Source: Archaeoglobi archaeon (lineage in GTDB: Archaea; Halobacteriota; Archaeoglobi; Archaeoglobales; Archaeoglobaceae). From it: DNA of 12,556 bases. Location of the stretch: contig QNUZ01000038.1 of assembly GCA_004347865.1 (NCBI GenBank), positions 1-12,556 on the forward strand. Direction: 5' to 3'. The position numbers and the translations under genes are program-made. Below the pieces are notes generated by a model. The model was not told where the DNA came from. It did not search any database and saw only the letters and a program-made list of their open reading frames with translations. This document shows, piece after piece, positions 6,675 through 12,250 of this stretch (positions are counted from its first letter, which is position 1; every line of letters starts with the position of its first letter).

Positions 6675-8015
6675 TCACTTTTTACGTGCCCTATAGACTA
6701 GGTATAGGATGAAGGAGATGATAGAAACAGAGGCCCCGCCAACTATATACAATGGCACCGGATTTGATTCCGTCTGGCCGAGATTACCCAACTCCAATTC
6801 TTCAGATAGCGAAAAGCTGTCTCCAGCTTCATTCCACCAATTCAAAAACAGGGTAGCTTTTTTACAGGATGTCTCGAGATCGAAGGTTTCGTAGTCTTTT
6901 GCATCGATCTCCCCTATGTAGTAATCAGAGCTTTCCTCATCACAGCTTACTGAAACCTTTGTGTTCAACACACTTCTATCACCGTAATTAACAACCTCAC
7001 CAGAGATTTTCGTCTTACCGACGGTTGGAGTCTTTTGGATATTTATCACTTGCAAAACATAAGAATCTAAAACATTAAAAGTTATTTTCTCTTCTTTCTC
7101 AAATTCCCTCCCAAAAAAGTCTTCGTATTTTATTTTTGCAAAAATCTCTGCTTTTCCGCTTTCTCTTGGGCTAAAGATAAAATTCAAAATTTTTTTATCC
7201 CCAGAAGCGATTCTGTCGATCTTTAAACTGTTCTGAGAAAACTTTCCATTCCCGAAAAGCTGAATTTCCAAACTGTAGATGTCATCGCTCCTGAGATTCG
7301 CGATTTCCAAGGTAAGATTTACAGCCTCTCCGATGAAAAGCAGGTCTTTAGAGGATTGCAGGCTCACAACAACACCTTTTGATGGCAGATAATCAACTCT
7401 GATCGCTTTTTCAATCTCATGATAGCTCCTTCCATTGTAGAAAGAGATTTTGAAATTGAGAGAATTCAAATCCTCGCCCAAACGTAACTGGAAATACCTA
7501 ACACCGTAAAGCTCCCCAGCAAAGAATACTTTTGGTGACGCATTGAAAAGCGCTTCTATCCGGAAATCCCTTAGCAAAATCGGTGAGGAGACGGATATAT
7601 TCACGTAGTTGGCCTCTCCACGGTAAAGGGGTGAAGCGAGGGAAATTTCAGGAAAACGATCGTCAACGACGAGTTCTATGTTTTGCGAGAATGATCCCTC
7701 GCTTGTGGAGACCACCATCTGCGCAGTTTGCCTTCCCAACGCAGGGGATTTCATCGAGACCCTAAGCGTGTACACTCCACCAGCCGAAAGATTTCCCACA
7801 TGCTGGATGTAGGATGGCTCAAACTGTATCGTTTCAGAGATGAATGAAATCGAGTTTATTTCCACAGAGCTTGTTCCGGTATTTGAAATCTTAACAACAC
7901 AATCCGCATATCCTCCCGGAAGAACGATCTCGGGCGAAACTTCGTAGTCAATCGTGAGGGCATGAGCCGGACTCATGAACAGCAAAAGAATCACGAGTAG
8001 CCTGAACGCGTGCAT
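6675..8015 (-). CDS. Secreted, membrane-anchored beta-sandwich protein (CARDB/NEW3-like, COG1361-type)
   Basis: This 446-residue protein begins with a signal peptide (hydrophobic stretch at residues 5-15, likely cut after AHA near 19) and ends with a single membrane helix (about 419-441) followed by the basic RARKK. In between are beta-rich repeats with features of CARDB/NEW3 adhesion-like domains: LPGGYADCVVKISNTG near 32-47, FIGEAVNLTLEIANL in the middle, and KISGEVVNYGDRSV towards the end. The protein thus sits outside the cell with its C-terminus inside. It is coupled to a MacB-type permease 4 bases downstream; this pairing is common in archaea, where the secreted protein is thought to serve as an accessory subunit or substrate-facing part of the exporter. 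The exact function is unknown. Start chosen at the ATG giving the clean signal peptide; a TATA-like box lies 26 bases upstream. Confidence 0.75.
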   Translation of the reverse strand: MHAFRLLVILLLFMSPAHALTIDYEVSPEIVLPGGYADCVVKISNTGTSSVEINSISFISETIQFEPSYIQHVGNLSAGGVYTLRVSMKSPALGRQTAQMVVSTSEGSFSQNIELVVDDRFPEISLASPLYRGEANYVNISVSSPILLRDFRIEALFNASPKVFFAGELYGVRYFQLRLGEDLNSLNFKISFYNGRSYHEIEKAIRVDYLPSKGVVVSLQSSKDLLFIGEAVNLTLEIANLRSDDIYSLEIQLFGNGKFSQNSLKIDRIASGDKKILNFIFSPRESGKAEIFAKIKYEDFFGREFEKEEKITFNVLDSYVLQVINIQKTPTVGKTKISGEVVNYGDRSVLNTKVSVSCDEESSDYYIGEIDAKDYETFDLETSCKKATLFLNWWNEAGDSFSLSEELELGNLGQTESNPVPLYIVGGASVSIISFILYLVYRARKK

Positions 8016-8037
8016 GCTTCAAAGGTGAGGGGTGGCG

Positions 8038-8044
8038 TTAAAAT
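8038..8044 (-). promoter_or_regulatory. TATA-like box for the secreted protein-permease pair
   Basis: The minus-strand ATTTTAA is centred about 26 bases upstream of the ATG at 8015, within the 46-base gap after the kinase gene. It suggests a leaderless promoter separate from the ferredoxin-kinase transcript, although read-through is possible. Confidence 0.4.
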
Positions 8045-8061
8045 CTTTTTGACTTCACTGG

Positions 8062-8958
8062 CTAAAGTTTCTCCGGTATCTTACTTGGCAATCCGCTTCT
8101 GGCCCCGATTTTCTGGATGCAGAGAGACGCCACATAATTCCCGATTTTCCCGCACTCCTCTAGACTTTTTCCCCTAAGATAACCGTACAGGAAGCCTGCG
8201 TTGAAGGCATCTCCGGCTCCTGTGGTATCCACAACCCGAACTCTGAATGGCTTTACAGATATCTCCTTTTCCTCCGTCCTTATCCAGCATCCCTCGGAGC
8301 CAAGCTTGACAGCGACGATCTGGATTCCAAGCTCCAAACATTTATCTGCAGACTTTCTGTAGTCCATGCCAAAAAGCCTCTCGATTTCGGATCGGTTCGG
8401 GAGAAAAATCGTCGTTCTTTCAAGTATAGGAAGCATGTCTTCAAGACCCCTCTCAGCATAGGGCATTCCCGGATCGAAGCTAACAATCTTAAAATCTTTG
8501 ACTATTCTCTTCTGGGACTCAAGGGAATCGAGGCCGTTCTTGCAGATGAAAGATGTGAGGTGAAGTAGGTCGAATTCCCTTGAAAAATCTAAATCGATTT
8601 CATCGTAGCGGATCGTGTCATTTACACCGGGATCCACAAGTATTGCCCTATTTCCCGAATCGTCGACGAGAATCATGGCGGTTCCACTTCTGCCTTTTGC
8701 CCTGATTACTGTCCTAGTTTCAACGCCCTCTCTTCTAAGATCTCCAAGCAAGATCTGCCCCTCGGCATCATCACCGATTTTTCCGATATATGCTGTCCTT
8801 AAACCTAGCCTCGCGAGCCCCACAATTGTGTTTGCAGCACTGCCACCGGGGAAAATCTGCAGATCCCGAACGAAGCCCTCCTCGTCCCTTCCTGGAATCT
8901 TGTCGACCCTGTAGATCTTGTCAAGGTTTAAGGCTCCAAAACCTATGACGCTACTCAA
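8062..8958 (-). CDS. PfkB/ribokinase-family sugar or nucleoside kinase
   Basis: This carbohydrate or nucleoside kinase of the PfkB family has 298 residues from the chosen start. It shows the N-terminal GFGALNLD (6-13), the substrate-site GGSAANT (38-44), PNRSEIERL (187-195) with the Asn and Glu linked to Mg/phosphate binding, and the C-terminal signature DTTGAGDAFNAGF (244-256) whose Asp250 is the catalytic base. The substrate cannot be read from sequence; archaeal members include nucleoside, ribose-type and other sugar kinases. Start choice: a TTG at 8958 follows GAGGCGATC, close to an ideal archaeal ribosome binding site, and gives the family-typical short N-terminus. An ATG at 8973 would add five residues but has no such site. 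Longer extensions run back inside the ferredoxin gene. The start overlaps the ferredoxin stop by 8 bases, so the two are translationally coupled. Confidence 0.87.
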   Translation of the reverse strand: MSSVIGFGALNLDKIYRVDKIPGRDEEGFVRDLQIFPGGSAANTIVGLARLGLRTAYIGKIGDDAEGQILLGDLRREGVETRTVIRAKGRSGTAMILVDDSGNRAILVDPGVNDTIRYDEIDLDFSREFDLLHLTSFICKNGLDSLESQKRIVKDFKIVSFDPGMPYAERGLEDMLPILERTTIFLPNRSEIERLFGMDYRKSADKCLELGIQIVAVKLGSEGCWIRTEEKEISVKPFRVRVVDTTGAGDAFNAGFLYGYLRGKSLEECGKIGNYVASLCIQKIGARSGLPSKIPEKL

Positions 8959-9121
8959 GAGTGATCGCCTCATTTGGACATACGTCGACGCAACTTCCAC
9001 ATTCTGTGCAGATGTCCTCATCGACGTGTGCGTAGTCGTTAAGCTCTATTGCTCCGACAGGGCATTCGTCAACGCATGTTCCACATCCATCGCACTTAAG
9101 CTTATCAACAACCGCGGGCAT
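8951..9121 (-). CDS. Two-[4Fe-4S] bacterial-type ferredoxin, 56 residues
   Basis: A short minus-strand gene encodes a complete 56-residue ferredoxin. It carries two full cluster motifs, CDGCGTCVDECP (Cys10, 13, 16, 20) and CTECGSCVDVCP (Cys38, 41, 44, 48), separated by a short acidic linker, and ends with EAITLE. All eight ligands and both prolines after the last Cys of each motif are present, so it should hold two low-potential [4Fe-4S] clusters and act as a soluble electron carrier. The gene is divergent from the porGDAB operon, whose product needs a ferredoxin acceptor, so this is a plausible partner. The ATG at 9121 lacks a ribosome binding site but has a TATA box 25 bases upstream, implying a leaderless mRNA. 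The downstream kinase gene overlaps its end. Confidence 0.92.
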   Translation of the reverse strand: MPAVVDKLKCDGCGTCVDECPVGAIELNDYAHVDEDICTECGSCVDVCPNEAITLE

Positions 9122-9141
9122 AGTCTACGTAAAAACCCTCG

Positions 9142-9150
9142 CTATTAAAG
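9142..9150 (-). promoter_or_regulatory. TATA box for the ferredoxin-kinase operon
   Basis: The minus-strand CTTTAATAG is centred 25 bases upstream of the ferredoxin ATG at 9121, the distance expected when transcription starts at the start codon itself. Confidence 0.5.
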
Positions 9151-9254
9151 GGTTTGGGATGCAGAGATCCGAGAAGTTAAAAAAAATTTACATTGTGAGC
9201 TACTAAAGGGGAAAGGTGAGCTGGGCTGCTCCACAAATAAACTCGGGAGCTTCC

Positions 9255-9277
9255 GGCGTTAAGGGAGTTTTCACGCC
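9255..9277. repeat. Inverted repeat GGCGT/ACGCC
   Basis: The short 5-base stem GGCGT (9255-9259) and ACGCC (9273-9277) encloses a 13-base loop. It is the weakest of the four hairpins in the intergenic block and lies nearest the putative 3' end of the relic on the minus strand. Confidence 0.4.
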
Positions 9278-9316
9278 TTTCCCCTCATCTGCCGGTTCAA
9301 AAGCCAAGCTTCCCAT

Positions 9317-9341
9317 CCCATGCCTCTCGTTAAGGCATGGG
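9317..9341. repeat. Perfect 9-base hairpin CCCATGCCT/AGGCATGGG
   Basis: CCCATGCCT (9317-9325) pairs exactly with AGGCATGGG (9333-9341) around a 7-base loop. No T-run follows on either strand, so it does not look like an intrinsic terminator. It fits the subterminal hairpins recognised by HUH transposases of IS200/IS605 elements. Confidence 0.7.
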
Positions 9342-9351
9342 CTATATTCAT

Positions 9352-9379
9352 CTTGCAGACCTGGACTACCTTCTGCAAG
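9352..9379. repeat. Inverted repeat CTTGCAG/CTGCAAG
   Basis: A perfect 7-base stem (9352-9358 with 9373-9379) encloses a 14-base loop. It lies 10 bases after the preceding hairpin and adds to the impression of a folded RNA or a hairpin-rich element. Confidence 0.55.
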
Positions 9380-9433
9380 GGAACATCCCCAAGACTTTTT
9401 CGACACAGAACTATCTAAACCTTGCCCATTCAT

Positions 9434-9453
9434 CCCAAAGCTAAAGCTCTGGG
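9434..9453 (-). repeat. Hairpin with GU pair, CCCAGAGC/GCTTTGGG on the minus strand
   Basis: Read on the minus strand, CCCAGAGC-TTTA-GCTTTGGG forms an 8-base-pair stem with a tetraloop and one G-U pair. On the plus strand the same position is an A-C mismatch. The wobble therefore favours a minus-strand RNA as the structured molecule, in the same direction as the TnpB-like tail. Confidence 0.5.
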
Positions 9454-9504
9454 CTTTCTGGGCACCCATTTTTACAATCTAATGCTGACCGGAACGGAAC
9501 AAAA

Positions 9505-9515
9505 TTATTTTAAAT
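9505..9515 (+). promoter_or_regulatory. TATA box of the porGDAB operon
   Basis: TTATTTTAAAT is centred about 27-28 bases before the porG ATG at 9538, preceded by GGAACAAAA, which could serve as a purine-rich BRE. No ribosome binding site is seen before the ATG, so a leaderless operon mRNA is likely. Confidence 0.55.
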
Positions 9516-9537
9516 TCTTGTCTTTTCAATTTTTTCT

Positions 9538-10053
9538 ATGCTTCTAGAGATCACCATTTACTGCCGAGGAGGTCAGGGTGGAGTTACTTCGGCGAGGCTG
9601 ATCGCCACAGCCGCAATGCTTAAAGGGCTATATGCCCAGGCGATCCCTCAATTTGGACCGGAAAGAAGGGGCGCAACTGTTAACGCCTACCTCAGAATTT
9701 CCGACAATCCAATAAGGAGAAGATCCTCGATAAGAAACCCACAGGGAATAGTTGTTTTTGATAAAAGGATTGAGTTAAACTCAAATGCACAATTTGGAGT
9801 CATAAACTCCGCAGATCCAGCAAAGATCGCCGAAAAAACCTACTATCTGGATGCAACACGAATCGCTGAAAAGCACGGTCTTTTTCACGCCGGCTGGGCA
9901 GTAATCAGCGCACCTATGAGCGGGGCAATTGCAAAGGCCTTGGAGATCGAATTCCGTTACCTCAAAGAGGCAATCCTAAGGGAGCTTGGAGAAAGGGCTG
10001 AGAAGAGCCTCGAGGCAGCAAAGGAGGCGTATGAGGTGGTTGAATGGATTTAG
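9538..10053 (+). CDS. porG: 2-oxoacid:ferredoxin oxidoreductase, gamma subunit (pyruvate/2-oxoisovalerate type)
   Basis: The 171-residue gamma subunit of the four-subunit ferredoxin oxidoreductase supports oxidative decarboxylation of a 2-oxoacid with CoA. It shows the family's glycine-rich CRGGQGGVTSA (8-18), the IPQFGPERRGATVNAYLRIS block (36-55), which is characteristic of POR/VOR gamma subunits, and VVFDKRIE (72-79), followed by the LDATRIA and MSGAIAKALEI segments. Length is normal for a stand-alone gamma subunit. It starts the operon, with a leaderless-type promoter and no ribosome binding site, and its end overlaps porD by 10 bases. Substrate (pyruvate or another 2-oxoacid) cannot be settled from this subunit. 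Confidence 0.92.
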   Translation: MLLEITIYCRGGQGGVTSARLIATAAMLKGLYAQAIPQFGPERRGATVNAYLRISDNPIRRRSSIRNPQGIVVFDKRIELNSNAQFGVINSADPAKIAEKTYYLDATRIAEKHGLFHAGWAVISAPMSGAIAKALEIEFRYLKEAILRELGERAEKSLEAAKEAYEVVEWI

Positions 10054-10283
10054 AGCCACTGATTTCCAGAACGAAACTCGGAGCGGCTGGAGAGACCGGA
10101 TCATGGAGAAATTACAGGCCTGTAGTTAAACGGGAGCTGTGCAATGTTTGCAAAACTTGTCTTTCGTACTGCCCGGAAGGAGTTATAAACGAGATGATTG
10201 AAATAGACTATAGGTTCTGCAAGGGGTGTGGGATTTGCAAGGAGATTTGCAAACAAAAGGCCATAGAGATGGTACCAGAGTGA
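10044..10283 (+). CDS. porD: 2-oxoacid:ferredoxin oxidoreductase, delta (ferredoxin-like) subunit
   Basis: This 79-residue electron-transfer subunit carries two [4Fe-4S] motifs, CNVCKTCLSYCPEG (Cys33, 36, 39, 43) and CKGCGICKEICKQK (Cys59, 62, 65, 69). It relays electrons from the catalytic subunits to soluble ferredoxin. The N-terminal part with GAAGETGSWRNYRPV (13-27) is the usual POR/VOR delta leader. In the second motif the residue after the last Cys is Lys rather than the common Pro, a small oddity that may tune the cluster. The start lies 10 bases inside porG; GAGGTGGTTGAATGG at its start supplies a good ribosome binding site (GAGGTG). The stop overlaps the GTG start of porA. Confidence 0.93.
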   Translation: MDLEPLISRTKLGAAGETGSWRNYRPVVKRELCNVCKTCLSYCPEGVINEMIEIDYRFCKGCGICKEICKQKAIEMVPE

Positions 10284-11359
10284 GGGTCCTGCTGACCAGC
10301 AACGAGGCAATTGCCGAGGCGGTAAGAATAGCTGAACCGGAAGTGATTGCGGCCTACCCCATAACACCGCAGTCCCCGATAGTTGAAAGACTCGCAGAGA
10401 TGATCGCCAGCGGCGATCTTAGAGCGAGCTTCGTAAGGGTCGAATCGGAACACTCGGCAATGGCTGTGATCCACGGGGCTGCAACTGCCGGAGCCAGAGT
10501 TTTCACAGCCACTTCGAGTCATGGACTCGCCTACATGTACGAGATGTGCTGGTGGATTGCCGGATCAAGGCTTCCGGCCGTGATGGCAGTTGCAACGCGC
10601 TCCATAGGAGCTCCCTGGAACATTCACGGCGATCACACCGACATAGTTCTTCTGAGAGATACTGGGTGGATTATAGGGATGGCCGAAACTGCTCAGGAAG
10701 CTTTTGACATGACTCTTCAGGCCTTTTTCGTCAGCGAGGAAGTAAACATCCCGTTCGCAGTCGGAATAGACGCTTTCACAATGAGTCACACGGCAGAAGT
10801 CGTGGAAATATGGAACCCAAAAATCCCCGAAAGAAGGCAGGCCTACAGGGTTCTCCCAACTGACAGGTTCGCAGTTAATGCTGTAACCATGGGAAAGGCG
10901 AGAATGAAGGCTAGATATGATCTGGCCGTGGATCTCGAAAATTCCGCAAAGATTATAGAGAAATCAGATGCAGAATTCGGAAATCACGGCGGACTCGTCG
11001 AAAAGTACAGACTCGACGATGCCGATTACGTTGTCGTCATGATGGGGGGGTGGTGCGGGGATGCAAAGGATGCAATCGACGTGCTGAGAGGGGAAGGATA
11101 CAAGATAGGGCTGCTAAGACTTCGGTTCCTCAGACCTTTCCCGAAGAAGGCAGTTAAGGAGTTGAGCGGGGAGGTTCTTGTGGTCGATAAGGGAAACAGT
11201 GACATTCGCGGTGTTTTGGGGATAGAGGTATCATCCTGCGGAATCGAAGCGAAGAATGTGGTTGCAGGCATTGGAGGAGTTGATGTTGGCGTGGAAGACT
11301 TCTGCAGGATCTTCAAGAACTTTGTAGAGGGTAGGATCGAGCTAGAGTGGTATCTATGA
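10280..11359 (+). CDS. porA: 2-oxoacid:ferredoxin oxidoreductase, alpha subunit
   Basis: The 359-residue alpha subunit forms the thiamine-pyrophosphate pyrimidine-binding half of the catalytic site and also the C-terminal transketolase-like domain. Visible landmarks are AAYPITPQSPIVE (about 23-35), the VESEHSAMAVIHGAATAG block, ATSSHGLAYMYE, the GAPWNIHGDHTDIVLLRDTGW segment and DAFTMSHTAE. The later sequence includes VMMGGWCGDAKDAID and LRLRFLRPFP, typical of the C-terminal part. Start: the GTG at 10280 overlaps the porD stop as GTGA and begins with the family-like MRVLLTSNEAIAEAV; an upstream ATG at 10226 would place 18 unrelated residues inside porD. Some usual positions vary (for example AETAQEA where many PORs have AENNQEA), so substrate preference may differ from pyruvate. 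Confidence 0.92.
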   Translation: MRVLLTSNEAIAEAVRIAEPEVIAAYPITPQSPIVERLAEMIASGDLRASFVRVESEHSAMAVIHGAATAGARVFTATSSHGLAYMYEMCWWIAGSRLPAVMAVATRSIGAPWNIHGDHTDIVLLRDTGWIIGMAETAQEAFDMTLQAFFVSEEVNIPFAVGIDAFTMSHTAEVVEIWNPKIPERRQAYRVLPTDRFAVNAVTMGKARMKARYDLAVDLENSAKIIEKSDAEFGNHGGLVEKYRLDDADYVVVMMGGWCGDAKDAIDVLRGEGYKIGLLRLRFLRPFPKKAVKELSGEVLVVDKGNSDIRGVLGIEVSSCGIEAKNVVAGIGGVDVGVEDFCRIFKNFVEGRIELEWYL

Positions 11360-12204
11360 TCCTTCCGGGAAACACTAGCTGCCAAGGATGCCCCATATCG
11401 CTCGCAATGCGCTGTTTGGATGAAATCGAGAATCCTGTGCTAGTAATTCCCGCAGGTTGTTCCACCGTCGTTGCAGGGCTGCATCCGAACTCCGCAATGA
11501 AAATTCCAGTGATCCATGTTCCCTTTGCATCAACAAATGCCGTTGCCTGCGGTTTGAAGGAGGCCTACAAGAGATTGGGCGTTGAAGCAAACGTGATCGC
11601 CTGGATGGGTGACGGGGCCGCCGACATAGGATTTGCAACTCTTAGCGCCTCCGCTGCAAGAAGGGATGATATAATAACCGTGGTCGTTGATAACGAGGCA
11701 TACATGAACACTGGAACCCAGGCAAGCCTGAGCACCTTCTGGAAGGCAAAGACCACTACATCTCCTCTGGGGAAAGGAGACGAGAAGAGGGACCTTGCCC
11801 TAATAATGATTGCCCACAGAGCCGACTACGTCGCCACAGCCACCGTTGGCTACGTGGAAGATCTCCGAAGGAAGTTCAGAAGGGCCGGGGAACTGAAGGG
11901 TTTCAGATTTATCCATATTCACTGTCCCTGTCCTCCAGGATGGAGATTTCCAAGTGAAAAAACGATCGAAATTGCGAGAAAGGCTGTTGCAAGTGGAGCA
12001 TGGGCCCTTTTTGAGTACTATAACGGCAAGCTCAGATTTTCCGGAGTAGGGAAGAGATACGTCGATAAGGGAAACAGAATCTCTCTGGCTGATTACCTGA
12101 GATCGCAGGGCAGATTCGAGCACTTGAGCGATGAAGACATTAATGAACTCGAAAACGCAATTGAAAAAGAGTGGGAGATTATTAGAAAATTCTCAAACGA
12201 TTAA
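11356..12204 (+). CDS. porB: 2-oxoacid:ferredoxin oxidoreductase, beta subunit (TPP and [4Fe-4S])
   Basis: The 282-residue beta subunit binds thiamine pyrophosphate and one [4Fe-4S] cluster. The cluster ligands are likely Cys9 and Cys12 in SCQGCP, Cys35 in PAGCS, and Cys190 or Cys192 in HIHCPCPPGW. The TPP-Mg motif spans WMGDGAADIGFATL (83-96) to VDNEAYMNTGTQAS (111-124), followed by the TTTSPLGK segment of PORs. The N-terminal SCQGCP differs from the more common ACxGCG. Start: the ATG at 11356 forms an ATGA overlap with the porA stop and matches the family start; a GTG at 11347 would add three residues. This is the last gene of the por operon; after it come only 46 bases before the next gene. 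Confidence 0.93.
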   Translation: MILPGNTSCQGCPISLAMRCLDEIENPVLVIPAGCSTVVAGLHPNSAMKIPVIHVPFASTNAVACGLKEAYKRLGVEANVIAWMGDGAADIGFATLSASAARRDDIITVVVDNEAYMNTGTQASLSTFWKAKTTTSPLGKGDEKRDLALIMIAHRADYVATATVGYVEDLRRKFRRAGELKGFRFIHIHCPCPPGWRFPSEKTIEIARKAVASGAWALFEYYNGKLRFSGVGKRYVDKGNRISLADYLRSQGRFEHLSDEDINELENAIEKEWEIIRKFSND

Positions 12205-12220
12205 AATTAAATAAAGAAAG

Positions 12221-12228
12221 CTTTATAT
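12221..12228 (+). promoter_or_regulatory. TATA box for the downstream membrane-protein gene
   Basis: CTTTATAT, preceded by the purine-rich AAAGAAAG, is centred 26 bases before the ATG at 12251. It is the strongest TATA match in the window and implies that this gene is expressed apart from the por operon, probably as a leaderless mRNA. Confidence 0.6.
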
Positions 12229-12250
12229 CCCCAAACGCAGAAAAGCAAAC

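Larger units (their letters stand above)
9203..9480 (-). mobile_element. Probable decayed IS200/IS605-type element (TnpB 3' end/RE or PATE)
   Basis: This stretch makes up most of a 416-base gap between divergent genes. It holds four inverted repeats (9255-9277, 9317-9341, 9352-9379, 9434-9453), and the clean hairpin CCCATGCCT/AGGCATGGG is of the kind found near the ends of IS200/IS605 elements. On the minus strand an open frame ending at 9203 gives a low-complexity tail with AEGSPGLQ and KTPLTPEAPEFICG, resembling C-terminal tails of archaeal TnpB proteins, but no zinc-finger or RuvC-like part is present. I infer a remnant: either a TnpB 3' end carrying the right end (which in live elements encodes the guide RNA) or a small palindrome-associated element. 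The hairpins are seen directly; the element identity is inference from memory of such tails. It could instead be an unrelated structured RNA. Confidence 0.42.

Noticed and set aside
8959..9021. Kinase start extended to 9021
   Set aside because: The extra residues read out of frame through the ferredoxin gene's second cluster motif and do not resemble PfkB N-termini.
8918..9148. Plus-strand 76-residue frame over the ferredoxin gene
   Set aside because: It is antisense to a ferredoxin with two perfect cluster motifs and has no features of its own.
9317..9341. Perfect hairpin as an intrinsic terminator
   Set aside because: No T-run follows on either strand, and it lies upstream of both flanking genes rather than after one.
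9203..9482. Two opposing 88-residue open frames in the intergenic block as independent genes
   Set aside because: They occupy the same bases on both strands, have no ribosome binding site or promoter at the right distance, and are low in recognisable domains. Only the minus frame tail resembles a TnpB end, so I treat it as a relic.
10226..10279. ATG at 10226 as the porA start
   Set aside because: It lies inside porD and adds 18 residues unlike the family; the GTG at 10280 gives the usual N-terminus and a GTGA overlap.
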